64,000 nt of DNA from CAZUFB01 sp964619775 (GTDB lineage Bacteria; Actinomycetota; Coriobacteriia; Coriobacteriales; UMGS124), in assembly GCA_964619775.1 (NCBI GenBank), contig CAZUFB010000002.1, positions 6,580 through 70,579 of the forward strand. The letters run 5' to 3'. A program made the position numbers and the translations under genes. Shown here piece by piece: positions 40,203 through 49,642 of this stretch. The notes under the pieces are model-generated. The model saw only the letters and a list, made by a program, of their open reading frames with translations. It did no database searches and had not been told where the DNA came from. Every line of letters starts with the position of its first letter. Positions within the stretch are counted from its first letter, which is position 1.

Positions 40203-42284
40203 TTAGGCCCGATAAGGACGGGCGCTTTTAAGCGAGAAGGCGACCGTGCTGCCGTTGTGGAGCAGCGACGAGAACTGCGGGGTGATGACGCCCCCGATAC
40301 CCAGCGCAAGCAGAATCGAGTTGAAGCCCATCACCTGGCCGAACTGCCGGTCCATACGCCGCATGAGCTCCTGGCTCAGACGGCGCAGACGCACAAGCGA
40401 CATCAGGTCGCCCTCGGCAAGGGTGATGTCGGCCACCTCGCGCGCAATGGCGGTGCCCGAGCCCATCGCCACGCCCACGTCGGCCAGCGACAGCGCCGGA
40501 GAGTCGTTCACGCCGTCGCCCACCATCATCACATGGCGGCCTTCGGCGCGCAGCCGCTCGATGTAGGCGTGCTTCTCCTCGGGCAGCATGTTGGCCCGGT
40601 ATTCGGTGATGCCCGCCTGCTCGGCGATGGGGGCGGCGGCCTTGGCGGAGTCGCCCGTGAGCATCACCACGTGCTCGAAACCCAGGGCCCTAAGCTCGGC
40701 GACCGCCTCGCGCACACCGGGCTTGAGCGGGTCGGCGATACCCACCACGCCCACAAGCCGCCCGTCGACGGCCAGGTAGAGCGGCGAGAGGTCGGCGAAC
40801 TCGCGCTCGATGACCTCCTGGTCGTCAGGCGAGACGACGACCCCCTCGTCCTCGATGACGAAGTGCGCGCTGCCGATGACGCAGCGCTTGCCCTCGAGCG
40901 ACGAGACGATGCCGTGGGCCACGACGTACTCCACCTCGGCGTGGCGCTCGCGGTGCTTGAGGTTGCGCTCGGCCGCCGCGCGCACGACGGCGCGCGCCAC
41001 CGGGTGAGGGAAATGCTCTTCGAGGCACGCGGCAAAGCGCAGTATCTGGGTGCGGTTCCAACCGTCGAACGCGACGATCTTGGTAACCGCAGGCGTTGCG
41101 TTGGTGAGCGTCCCGGTCTTGTCGAACACGATGGTGTCGGCGTTGGCCACGGCCTCGAAATGCTTGGAACCCTTGACGACGAAGCCCTCTTTGACGCTTT
41201 GGCTCATCGCCGACAGCACCGCGATGGACCCCGTGAGCTTGAGCGCGCACGAATAGTCGACCATAAGGGCGGCCGAGGTCTTCACCAGGCTGCGCGTGGC
41301 GAACGCGACGATGCCGGCGAGCAGGAAGTTCCACGGGACGATGCGGTTGGCAAGCGCCTCGCGACGCGTCTGCACCCCGGCTTTGAGCGATTCGGACTGC
41401 TCCACGAGCGACACAATCGAGCGCAGCTTGGTCTCGCCCGCCGCCGCGCGCACGCGCACGACGATCTCGCCGTCCTCCACCACCGTGCCCGCAAAGACGT
41501 CGTCGCCCGCGACGCGCTCCACCGCCAGGGGCTCGCCGGTAAGGGCCGCCTGGTTCACCATCGCCACGCCGCGCTCGACGGTGCCGTCGACGCACACCGC
41601 CATGCCCGTGCGCACCGCGATGAGGTCGCCGGGGACGAGCTCAGACGAGGACACCGCGACCTCCTGGCCGTCCCTGAGCAGCTGGGCGGTCTCGGGCACG
41701 GCAAGCAGCGAGCTGATGAGGTCGTTCTCGGAACGGGCGCGCGTGTACTCTTCAAGCGCCTCGCCCACGTCGAGCAGAAACATCGTCTCGCCGGCCGTCT
41801 TGGGGTCGCGCTTGACGAACGAGACGCCGATGGCCGCGGCGTCAAGCACCGGCACGTCAAGCCGGCCCCCGAGCAGCGAGCGCAGACCGGCGGCCAGATA
41901 GCGCCGGTAGCGCCATGCGGTCACGACGGCCCGCACCGGCGCAGGCAAGAACCAGCGCCGCATGTAGTGCGACCCCACAAGCCACGCGAGGTCCATGAGC
42001 AGCCCGTGGGTGCGCGGGGCCAGCGCGATCGCCGCGTCGCCGCGGGCGGCCTCGACGGCCTGCGCGTCGACGCCCGCCAGGCAGTCGAGCACCCGCGCCC
42101 GGCCCCGCTCGCCCCCGCCGTAGCGGACGGCAAGCGAGCCGATGCGCGGGTACACGGTAAGCTCCTCGACCACCGGGCACGTGCGGACGACCCGCTCGAG
42201 CGCATCCACGTCGGCATCGGGCACCGGGCCGCGCAGCGTCACGCGCAGACGGCCCGGCACCTCGCTGACAACGGTATAGTCCAT
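40203..42284 (-). CDS. P1B-type metal-transporting P-type ATPase
   Basis: The protein has 693 residues from the ATG at 42284. An N-terminal HMA-like domain (YTVVSEVPGRLRV) lacks the CxxC metal site. The catalytic core has TGEP, phosphorylation site FDKTGTLTN (Asp about 388), MLTGDSAKAA and VGDGVNDSPAL. The membrane metal site is DYSCALKLTG instead of CPC or SPC; this variant occurs in CtpC-type Mn/Zn-linked ATPases. It is co-directional with a DUF6110 protein encoded 13 bp upstream, its usual partner. Export of manganese, zinc or iron is likely; the metal cannot be decided here. Confidence 0.92.
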   Translation of the reverse strand: MDYTVVSEVPGRLRVTLRGPVPDADVDALERVVRTCPVVEELTVYPRIGSLAVRYGGGERGRARVLDCLAGVDAQAVEAARGDAAIALAPRTHGLLMDLAWLVGSHYMRRWFLPAPVRAVVTAWRYRRYLAAGLRSLLGGRLDVPVLDAAAIGVSFVKRDPKTAGETMFLLDVGEALEEYTRARSENDLISSLLAVPETAQLLRDGQEVAVSSSELVPGDLIAVRTGMAVCVDGTVERGVAMVNQAALTGEPLAVERVAGDDVFAGTVVEDGEIVVRVRAAAGETKLRSIVSLVEQSESLKAGVQTRREALANRIVPWNFLLAGIVAFATRSLVKTSAALMVDYSCALKLTGSIAVLSAMSQSVKEGFVVKGSKHFEAVANADTIVFDKTGTLTNATPAVTKIVAFDGWNRTQILRFAACLEEHFPHPVARAVVRAAAERNLKHRERHAEVEYVVAHGIVSSLEGKRCVIGSAHFVIEDEGVVVSPDDQEVIEREFADLSPLYLAVDGRLVGVVGIADPLKPGVREAVAELRALGFEHVVMLTGDSAKAAAPIAEQAGITEYRANMLPEEKHAYIERLRAEGRHVMMVGDGVNDSPALSLADVGVAMGSGTAIAREVADITLAEGDLMSLVRLRRLSQELMRRMDRQFGQVMGFNSILLALGIGGVITPQFSSLLHNGSTVAFSLKSARPYRA

Positions 42285-42297
42285 GCTACCCCGGCTT

Positions 42298-42558
42298 CTA
42301 CGCAGTGGCCGCGGCACCGGCCTCGGGGGCCTCGGCCGCCTTGGTGCCCGAGAGGTAGGTCGCCTCGGCCACGATGTCGTCGACCTCGGCCTTGGCCTGC
42401 TCCACGATGTCCCGGTACACGGCCTTTGCACGCATGCCCTGTGCAACGATGCGCACATAGCCCCGCTTCGCCGTCTTGCTCGTCAGGGCCTTGATGCCCA
42501 GCGTGCCCGCCACGAACCCGGCACCGATCAGCAACCCGTTGCGCGTCCTGTCCTTCAT
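42298..42558 (-). CDS. DUF6110 family small protein
   Basis: The protein has 86 residues from the ATG at 42558 (AAGGAGAAG upstream). It has a single hydrophobic segment (NGLLIGAGFVAGTLGIKAL) and a Lys-rich helical part (TSKTAKRGYVRIVAQGMRAK). DUF6110 proteins are found beside this class of metal P-type ATPases. The role is unknown, perhaps assembly of the pump or metal handover. The stop lies 13 bp from the ATPase start, so they are co-expressed. Confidence 0.82.
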   Translation of the reverse strand: MKDRTRNGLLIGAGFVAGTLGIKALTSKTAKRGYVRIVAQGMRAKAVYRDIVEQAKAEVDDIVAEATYLSGTKAAEAPEAGAAATA

Positions 42559-42719
42559 GGTCTTCTCCTTCTCAACGTATGACGAAACCCATATGGCGTG
42601 CGGCACATCCCGAAGGAACCCGTCAAACCGGCGGAAGACCCGCCGGCGCCCCCAAAGAATATAAAACTGGTCGATTCGTATGTCAAAGCAAAGAAACCCC
42701 GGCATCAAAAGCGTGAAAC

Positions 42720-43496
42720 CTACCTGAAACGGCGCGAAACCGAGCAGTGCAGGGTCTGCCGTCCCGCAGCGCCGACGGCCTCGAAGTCGGCCGAGTCGGC
42801 GAAGTCCACCGGGCCCACCACGGCGTCCCATCGTTTGAGCACGAACCACGCGACCTCGGGGTCGTAGGCGGACCCCATGCCGGCAAAGACCTCCTGCACG
42901 CACTCGCGCGGCGTGAGCGAGCGTTTGGCGAGCCGCTTGCCGAGCATCGCGTCGATGGAGTCGCACACGGCGATGACGCGCGCGCCGAAGGGAATCTCCT
43001 CACCCGCCAAACCGTCGGGGTAGCCGCGTCCGTCCCAGCGCTCGTGGTGGTGACGGATCATCGAGGCCACGGGCGCCAGGCCCGGCACGCTGCCCACGAT
43101 CTCGGCCCCGATGAGCGCATGGCCGCGCAGCACCCCATGTTCTTCGGGCGTGAGCCGCGAACCTTTGAGCAGCACCGCGTCGGGGATGCCGATCTTGCCG
43201 ATGTCGTGCAGGTGGGCGGCCATGTGGACGGCGTTGAGCTGTGCGGCCGGCAGCTCCATGAGCAGGCAGGTGCGCTCGACCATGTCGGCCACGCGCAACG
43301 AATGCTCGGCGGTGTGCGGGTCGCGCGCCTCGAGCGCCGAGACGATGGCCTGGATGAGGTCGTGGTAGGCCGGAAACGACGCCTCCGCTTCGCCAAAGGC
43401 GCGGGCCGAGCCTCCTGCGGGGGACACCCGACTGCCTCCGTCCACCCCCTCCCACCGCCGCGCCGCACGCGCCGAGCCGCGCCGCACGTTGACCAT
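42720..43496 (-). CDS. HD-GYP domain protein (probable cyclic-di-GMP phosphodiesterase)
   Basis: The protein has 258 residues from the ATG at 43496 (GGAGGCGG upstream). The HD core is AHLHDIGKIGIPDAVL, with upstream HTAEHSLRV. The GYP extension is HHERWDGRGYPDGL. These are the marks of HD-GYP hydrolases that degrade cyclic di-GMP or related dinucleotides. There is no receiver or sensor domain; the N-terminal 40 residues are low complexity. It stands alone. Signalling input is unknown. Confidence 0.9.
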   Translation of the reverse strand: MVNVRRGSARAARRWEGVDGGSRVSPAGGSARAFGEAEASFPAYHDLIQAIVSALEARDPHTAEHSLRVADMVERTCLLMELPAAQLNAVHMAAHLHDIGKIGIPDAVLLKGSRLTPEEHGVLRGHALIGAEIVGSVPGLAPVASMIRHHHERWDGRGYPDGLAGEEIPFGARVIAVCDSIDAMLGKRLAKRSLTPRECVQEVFAGMGSAYDPEVAWFVLKRWDAVVGPVDFADSADFEAVGAAGRQTLHCSVSRRFR

Positions 43497-44000
43497 CGCA
43501 CCGCCTCCGTCCTCCTCGCCTTGCGCCTGCAGGCACGCGGGCTGACGCGCACGGCGGGTCCCTCCCCGCCCCGCCGCACCGGACCCGCCGTGTTAGATCG
43601 GGCCCTGTTCGCAGACACCGCCCCGCTCTCTCATGCTGTTAGATTAAACTTACTTATGGGGAATGCAAGGGGTCCTCCGCGACGCGACCGAACCTCCAAG
43701 AAACGCAAACTTGCCTGCGGGTCCCGCGCGCCGGCCGAACCGCCGCTTCCGCCGCGAGCGGCGTCCCCCAGAGGGATAGCTGCGGCTTGCGGCGTGCCGC
43801 GGCGCCGGCGCGTTCGCAAGGGCGCCGACGCCCTCGCCTTGCTTGACACGGGCTACAATGGCGGGACGGAAGCTCCGGGGACGGGGCACCTGGGGCACCC
43901 GTCCCCGCAAGTCCGCCAAGGAGGCGCGTCGGCGCCGCCCGCATCGCCGTATACCGACTACCGACCGTCGCAGCCGGGACGGCCGCGAGAGGAGCACCTC
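43497..44000. other. Intergenic region between divergent HD-GYP and peptidase genes
   Basis: It holds an AT-rich patch (about 43640-43660) that may carry a promoter, and the GGGGACGGG/CCCGTCCCC palindrome at 43876-43907. No gene was recognised. Confidence 0.5.
43876..43907. repeat. REP-like palindrome (GGGGACGG/CCGTCCCC), leader of the S9 peptidase
   Basis: Ten paired bases enclose GGGCACCTGGGGCA. The ends and the GCAC before CCGTCCCC match the palindrome at 14286-14318. It lies about 95 bp before the peptidase start. Confidence 0.6.
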
Positions 44001-46139
44001 ATGGCATGTCAACCGCACGGCAACGAACCGCCCGCAGGCGCAGCGCCCAAGCCCGGCGCGCCCATCGAGGCTCGCGACCTAGGAGACTACACGTTCGCGC
44101 ACGACGTGCGCGTCGCGGCCGACGGCAGCCGCGCGTACTTCGAGGCGACCCGCGTCGACCTTGCCGGCAACCGCTACCTGACCGACATCTGGGAGGTCGG
44201 AGCGGACGGCTCCTCGCGGCGGCTCACCGCGTCGGGAGCCGAGGGACGCTTCGAGCCGGCCGACGACGGTTCGGTCGTCTTCGTCTCGAAACGCCGCGGC
44301 GCACAGGCGGGCGAGGCAGGAGAAAAACCCGCGCAACCCGGTACCGACCTCTTCCGCATCGACCCCGCAGGCGGCGAGGCGGAGCTGCTTGCATGCATCC
44401 CGGGGCTTGCGGTCGACGGCTGGCGGCAGGTCGACGCCGCGCGCCTCGTGTTGCGCTGCCGCGACCTGCCCGACCGCGACGCGCCCGCCGTCGTCGTCGA
44501 GGATCTGCCGTTCTACGAAAACGGCGGCACCTACCTGGAGGGATCGCACTGGGGCCTATGGCTGCTCGACACATCGCTGCTCGGGCGCGACCGCGCGGCC
44601 GCAGGTCCGGCGCTGCGCCTGCTCACCGAAGACGACGAGGAGGTGGGGTCCTGGACGCTCGACGAGAGCCGCACCCGGGCGGTCTTCGCCTCCCGGCGCT
44701 ACACGGGCCTGCGCCCCGTCACCGACGAGCTGTGGGCGCTCGACCTTCCGCAGGCAGGCGAAGGGGCCTCGGCGGCCCCTGCGCGCACCCTGCTCGACGA
44801 CCAGCCCCTCAAGCGCCGCAACCTGGCCGCCTGGCGCGAGGGCGTGCTCTACCTGGCGACCGACATGCGCGCCCACGGCGCCAACGAGGACCCCGTGCCC
44901 TGGGTCTGCCCGCTCGACGGCGGAGAGGCCCGGCCCCTGCTCGACGAGGCGCCTGACCTCTGCTACGGCGCGTCCTTCAGCTGCGACGCACTCTACGGCG
45001 GCGGGCGGGACGCCGTCGCGGCGGGCGGGACCTGGTACGCGCTGACCACCGAGTTCGACCGGACCCGCGTCCGCCGCCTTGCACCGGGCGGCGGCGCGCT
45101 GGACGACATCGAGGGGCTGCCGGGGTCGCCGCTGTGCCTCGACACCGCCGACGGCCGCACGCTGTGGTGCGTCTGCGCCGGCGAAGACGGCCTGCCCGAG
45201 GTCTACCGCGTCGGGCTCGACCGGGGCCCCGAGGAGCCGGGCACCCCGTGCGCCGCATCGTGCGAGCGCGTGACCGACTTCTCGGCAGCCCTTGCGGGCA
45301 AAGAGGTGACGCGGCCCGAGGCGTTCGAGTTCTCAAGCAACGGCGACACGCTCACCGGCTACGTCGTCAAACCGCTCGGCTACCGGCCCGGCACCTCCTA
45401 CCCCGGCGTCCTCGAGGTCCACGGCGGTCCCAAGGTGGCCTACGGGCCCCTCTTCTCGCACGAGATGCAGGCGCTCGCCGCACAGGGGCGCTTCGTGTTC
45501 TTCACCAACCCCCACGGTTCGTGCGGGCGCGGCGGCGCGTTCGCAGATATCCGCGAGCGCTACGGACAGGAGGACTTCGCCGACCTCATGGCCTTCACCG
45601 ACGAGGTCCTGCGACGCTACCCCGACGTCGACCCCGCGCGCCTTGCGATCATGGGCGGCAGCTACGGCGGCTTCATGGTGAACTGGGCCATCGGCCACAC
45701 CGACCGCTTCCGCTGCGCCAACTCGCAGCGCTCCATCGCCAATTACATGACGAAATGCCTGGTATCGGACATCGGCGCGCAGGTCAACATGCCCGAGCTG
45801 CTCGGAGACCCCGAGGCGCTGGCCTTCGAGGGCGAAAACCCCGCGAAAATCTGGGCGCAGTCGCCGCTCGCCTACGCCGCGAACGCGAGCACGCCGACCC
45901 TCTTCCTGCATTCCGACGAGGACTACCGCTGCCCGCTCGAGGAGGGCATGCAGATGTACGCCGCCCTTATGCTGCGCGGGGTTCCCGCCCGGCTCGTCGT
46001 GTTCAGGGGCGAGCACCACGGGTTGAGCCGCCAGGGAAGGCCGCAGAACCGCGTACGCCGGCTCGACGAGATCGCGGCGTGGTACCGCCGCTGGCTGGAC
46101 GGCGTCGGCGGGCCGCTCGGCGGCGATCCCCGGGCGTAA
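44001..46139 (+). CDS. S9-family serine peptidase (acylaminoacyl/oligopeptidase type)
   Basis: The protein has 712 residues from the ATG at 44001 (GAGAGGAG upstream). There is no signal peptide, so it is cytoplasmic. An N-terminal beta-propeller (about residues 20-420) precedes an alpha/beta-hydrolase domain. The nucleophile is Ser554 in MGGSYGGFM; the acid is in FLHSDEDYRCP and the base in RGEHHGLSR (about His672). The oxyanion region is LEVHGGPKVAYG. It cleaves short peptides or N-acylated residues and probably feeds amino-acid catabolism. Confidence 0.92.
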   Translation: MACQPHGNEPPAGAAPKPGAPIEARDLGDYTFAHDVRVAADGSRAYFEATRVDLAGNRYLTDIWEVGADGSSRRLTASGAEGRFEPADDGSVVFVSKRRGAQAGEAGEKPAQPGTDLFRIDPAGGEAELLACIPGLAVDGWRQVDAARLVLRCRDLPDRDAPAVVVEDLPFYENGGTYLEGSHWGLWLLDTSLLGRDRAAAGPALRLLTEDDEEVGSWTLDESRTRAVFASRRYTGLRPVTDELWALDLPQAGEGASAAPARTLLDDQPLKRRNLAAWREGVLYLATDMRAHGANEDPVPWVCPLDGGEARPLLDEAPDLCYGASFSCDALYGGGRDAVAAGGTWYALTTEFDRTRVRRLAPGGGALDDIEGLPGSPLCLDTADGRTLWCVCAGEDGLPEVYRVGLDRGPEEPGTPCAASCERVTDFSAALAGKEVTRPEAFEFSSNGDTLTGYVVKPLGYRPGTSYPGVLEVHGGPKVAYGPLFSHEMQALAAQGRFVFFTNPHGSCGRGGAFADIRERYGQEDFADLMAFTDEVLRRYPDVDPARLAIMGGSYGGFMVNWAIGHTDRFRCANSQRSIANYMTKCLVSDIGAQVNMPELLGDPEALAFEGENPAKIWAQSPLAYAANASTPTLFLHSDEDYRCPLEEGMQMYAALMLRGVPARLVVFRGEHHGLSRQGRPQNRVRRLDEIAAWYRRWLDGVGGPLGGDPRA

Positions 46140-46184
46140 GGGCGGGCGCGTCGCACGGGAGGGCCCGCGGCGGCCGGGGCTGCC

Positions 46185-48203
46185 CTAACGGGCCTCCTCG
46201 GGGGCCGCGGGGGTCTCGGAGACCGCGGGGGCCGCACCCGTCCCGTCGGCCCCGGCCGTCGCCTCGGGGGCCTTCGCCTCGTTCTCAAGGCAGGCCTCCA
46301 TCGCGTAGCGCAGCACGTTCGAACGGCTCACGACGCCCACCACGCGTCCGCCGGCCACCACGGGAACCTTCTTGAAGCGGTGCTGCGACAGCAGCTGGCA
46401 GGCGTCTTTGAGCGAGGTCCCCACCCCCAGCGTCACCACCTTGGAGGTTGCCACCTCGGCCACCGGCAGGTCCACCAGCTCGGCCAGGCGGTCGTCGATG
46501 CTTTGGGAACCCGCCGCCTCGATGAGCGCGTAGGCGGAGGTGACCACCGGGTGCTGGTCTGCCAGGTAGCGCATGATATCGCCGTCGGACACGTAGCCCA
46601 CCGGGGCCCCCTGCCCGTCCACCACGGTCACGCCGCCCACGTGGTGCCCCACCAGCACGCGCATCGCGTCGCGCACGCGGGCGTCGGCCGGCACGGTGAA
46701 GGGGTCGGCCTCCATGACGTCGACGAGGGTCGCCGCCGCCAGCGAGGGCGAGGCCTCGGGCGCGCCGGCGGCGGGTGACGCGGCGGCCTCAAGGCGGTCG
46801 GACGAGCGCCTGTGGGCCGCCAGGGCGTACACGAACGCCACCGCCAGCCCCGCGGCGGCGATCCAGGCGGCCACCTCGATGGCGGCCGTGAAGCCCAGCG
46901 CGGCGGCCATGCCCTCGTTTGCGCCCTCCTCAAGCAGGCTCTGCTGCGAGGACGACATGATGCCCGTGAACAGCGACGGGCCGATGCAGGCGGCCACCTG
47001 CACGAAGGTCGTCATGAGCGCCACGCCGAAGGGGTTCTGCTGCGGGGACAGCGTGCGCAGGCCGGCGGTCTGCGACGGCGAGAACACCAGGCCGATGCCC
47101 GCATAGACGAGCAGCATCGCCACGAACATCGCGGGGGCCGACAGGGTCGGCGCCCCGAACACCATCGCCACGATGCCCACGAGCGCCAACGCCAGGCCGC
47201 ACGGCAGCAGCGGCCACTCGCCCCTGCGGTCCATGATGCGGCCGGCCAGCAGGGTGCAGCCGGCGTTGACGAGCACGGGCACCAGGATGATGACGCCCGC
47301 CATAAGCGCCGACATGCCCAGCGCGCCCTCGAAGTAGAGCGGCAGAAGCACGCTCAGCGAGAACATGATCATCATCGCGACGACGACGAGCAGCACCGCC
47401 GGCCAGAAGCGCACGCTCTTCATCGGCGTCATGTCGATGAGCGGGTATTCGCAGCGGGTCTGGCGCACGACGAACGCAGCGGCCGACGCCGCGGCCACGG
47501 CCAGCGCCACGGCGCCGAGCACCACGTTGGCCGTCACCTGCGACAGGCCGAAAGACAGCGCGAACAGGAACACCGCGGACAGGCCGGCCGACGGAAGGTC
47601 GAGGTGCGCCTCGGTGTTCTGCAGGTTTTTAACGAACACGCAGCCCAGCAGCGCAAGCACCACGATGGCCGCAAGCGGCACCAGAAACACGCTGTGCCAG
47701 CCCAGCGCGGTGACCAGGATGCCGCACACCACCGGGGCGAACGCCGGCCCGAAGGTTATCATGCAGCCGCCGATCGACATGAACGAGCCCAGACGGTTCT
47801 TGGGGGCCACCACCAGAATGGTGTTCATCATCATCGGGATGAAAACGCCCGAACCCACAGCCTGTATAAGGCGCGCCACCAGCAGCATCGGGAAGTTCGT
47901 TGCGAACAGCCCTGCCAGCGACCCGACCGCGCACAGCCCCGACGCCGCGAAGAACAGCGTGCGCAGCTTGAAACGCCGATACAGGAAAGCCATGCAGATG
48001 ACGACGACCGTGGCCACGATCATGTAGCCTGTCACGAGCCACTGGGCGGTGACCGACCCCACGCCGTACTCCCCCATGATGGACATGAGCGCCATGTTCA
48101 TCATGTTTTCGTTGAACCCCGCCAAAAACGCGGCGCCGTAGAGCACGGCGAGCAGTGCGACGTGGTTGACGCCCCTCGTGGCGCCTTGTGCAGTTCCGTC
48201 CAT
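46185..48203 (-). CDS. MFS drug-efflux-type transporter with C-terminal CBS pair
   Basis: The protein has 672 residues from the ATG at 48203. Residues 15-490 are a 14-helix MFS exporter (DHA2-like; QWLVTGYMIVATVVV, then RLIQAVGSGVFIPMMMN). The C-terminal 150 residues hold two CBS motifs (VEADPFTVPADARVRDAMRVL... and ATSKVVTLGVGTSLKDACQLL..., each cited only in part), ending in GVVSRSNVLRYAME. CBS pairs bind adenine nucleotides and would gate transport. The same fusion occurs at 62116. A GC-rich spacer separates it from the histidine kinase gene on the same strand. Confidence 0.9.
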   Translation of the reverse strand: MDGTAQGATRGVNHVALLAVLYGAAFLAGFNENMMNMALMSIMGEYGVGSVTAQWLVTGYMIVATVVVICMAFLYRRFKLRTLFFAASGLCAVGSLAGLFATNFPMLLVARLIQAVGSGVFIPMMMNTILVVAPKNRLGSFMSIGGCMITFGPAFAPVVCGILVTALGWHSVFLVPLAAIVVLALLGCVFVKNLQNTEAHLDLPSAGLSAVFLFALSFGLSQVTANVVLGAVALAVAAASAAAFVVRQTRCEYPLIDMTPMKSVRFWPAVLLVVVAMMIMFSLSVLLPLYFEGALGMSALMAGVIILVPVLVNAGCTLLAGRIMDRRGEWPLLPCGLALALVGIVAMVFGAPTLSAPAMFVAMLLVYAGIGLVFSPSQTAGLRTLSPQQNPFGVALMTTFVQVAACIGPSLFTGIMSSSQQSLLEEGANEGMAAALGFTAAIEVAAWIAAAGLAVAFVYALAAHRRSSDRLEAAASPAAGAPEASPSLAAATLVDVMEADPFTVPADARVRDAMRVLVGHHVGGVTVVDGQGAPVGYVSDGDIMRYLADQHPVVTSAYALIEAAGSQSIDDRLAELVDLPVAEVATSKVVTLGVGTSLKDACQLLSQHRFKKVPVVAGGRVVGVVSRSNVLRYAMEACLENEAKAPEATAGADGTGAAPAVSETPAAPEEAR

Positions 48204-48466
48204 GCGGTTATCGACTCCCCAAACCTCGCGCGGCAAACCGTGCCGCTCAGCCCGCGCCGCCGAAATGCGCTCGCAGAACAAAGCGAGCCCGGCCTTTCGG
48301 CGGCCGGCAGCGGCGCAGCTGAGCTAGTGTACGCGCCGGTCTCACGGGCCTGTAATACCCCGCGGGAACTATACAGCGAAAAACCGCGAGCCGCGCGCGG
48401 AGCGGCCACAGACACCCGGGGGCTCGGCTCCCATCCGTCCCCGCAGACGAACGGCGCTGCGTCCCC

Positions 48467-49642
48467 CTACCGCGCCGCAGGGGGCGTCTCGGGCAGCCAC
48501 AGCGAGAACGTCACGGTGCCCTCGGCGCTCTCGGCGTGGATCTCGCCGCCGTGCGCCTGCACAAGGCCCCGCGCGATGGCAAGGCCCAGCCCCGCGCCGC
48601 CCGTGTCGGCGTCGCGCGAGCTGCTGAGGCGGTAGAACTGCTCGAAGAGCCGTTCCAGCTGAGACGGCGGGATGGTGTCGCCGCGGTTGGCCACCCGCAG
48701 GCGTGCTCCGGCAGCCCCCTCGCGCTCCTCACGGCGCAGCTCCACGGCTATCTCGCTGCCGGGACGGCTGTAGCTCACGGCGTTGCGCAGCAGGTTGTCG
48801 AGCACGCGGGCGACCTTGCCCGCGTCGCAGGAGACCGTCACGTCGCGCTCGGCGTCGATACGGTAGGTCAGGCCTTTGGGCTCCATCGCAGGGCGGTATT
48901 CGAACAGTTCCTGCTCCACCATGCGCGAGAGGTTCACCTCCGAGCACACCAGGGCGGACTCGCTCAGGTTGAGGCGGGCGGTCTCGAAGAACTCGTTGAC
49001 GAGGTCCTCCAGCCGCTCGGCGCGTTCGAGGGCCACACCCTGGTAGCGGGTACGCAGCTCGGGCGAGATCTGCGGCTCGTCGTGCAGCAGGCGCAGGTAG
49101 CCGATGACCGAGGTGAGCGGCGTCTTGAGGTCGTGCGCCAGGTAGACGAGCAGGTCGTTCTTGCGCCGGGCCTCGACCGCAGCGGCGCGCTCGGCCGCGG
49201 CGGCCCGGCTTTTGGCGGCGTTGAGACGCCGCTCGATCTCGTGCAGGTCCCCCGGCAGCCCTATGGCCGCGTCGTCGTCGGAGGAGACGAGCCGCTCGCA
49301 GGCCTCCGCGATGTCGTCCAGGTAGCACACCATGCGCCACCAGAAGAACAGGAGGATGGCGACGGAGCCGACGGCGAACAGCACGGCGACGAACAGCACC
49401 CAGTTGTTGTTGATGGCCGAGAGCAGCGGGTACCAGAACTCGTCGCCGTACCACAACCGCCGCATGCAGACGTAGCGCCCCACGAACAGCGCAACCACGA
49501 GCGCGGTCAGGTAGACGGCCTGCGCCGCGATGCAGCGCGCAAACATCCGCGCACCGAGCATCACCCAGTAAATCCGGTCGGCGCGCCGCGGCGCCTCAGG
49601 CGCGGGGACGGTTCCGGCTTCTTTGGCGTCACTGCTGCTCAA
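48467..49642 (-). CDS. Sensor histidine kinase (VanS-like)
   Basis: The protein has 391 residues from a TTG at 49642 that overlaps the end of the response-regulator gene by 14 bases. Two membrane helices (about 30-55 and 78-103) are followed by a HAMP-like segment. The H-box is LAHDLKTPLTSVIGYL, N-box DNLLRNAVSYS and G-boxes DTGGAGLGLAIA. The short extracellular loop of about 22 residues suggests membrane or envelope sensing, as in VanS/BaeS-type kinases. Its partner regulator is frameshifted in this assembly. Confidence 0.92.
   Translation of the reverse strand: MSSSDAKEAGTVPAPEAPRRADRIYWVMLGARMFARCIAAQAVYLTALVVALFVGRYVCMRRLWYGDEFWYPLLSAINNNWVLFVAVLFAVGSVAILLFFWWRMVCYLDDIAEACERLVSSDDDAAIGLPGDLHEIERRLNAAKSRAAAAERAAAVEARRKNDLLVYLAHDLKTPLTSVIGYLRLLHDEPQISPELRTRYQGVALERAERLEDLVNEFFETARLNLSESALVCSEVNLSRMVEQELFEYRPAMEPKGLTYRIDAERDVTVSCDAGKVARVLDNLLRNAVSYSRPGSEIAVELRREEREGAAGARLRVANRGDTIPPSQLERLFEQFYRLSSSRDADTGGAGLGLAIARGLVQAHGGEIHAESAEGTVTFSLWLPETPPAAR

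Noticed and set aside
42690..42750. Repeated GAAAC spacing as a possible CRISPR-like or operator array
   Set aside because: The repeats are only five bases, irregularly spaced and partly inside the HD-GYP coding end.
43844..43859. TTGACA and TACAAT before the S9 peptidase as a promoter
   Set aside because: The boxes are only five bases apart.
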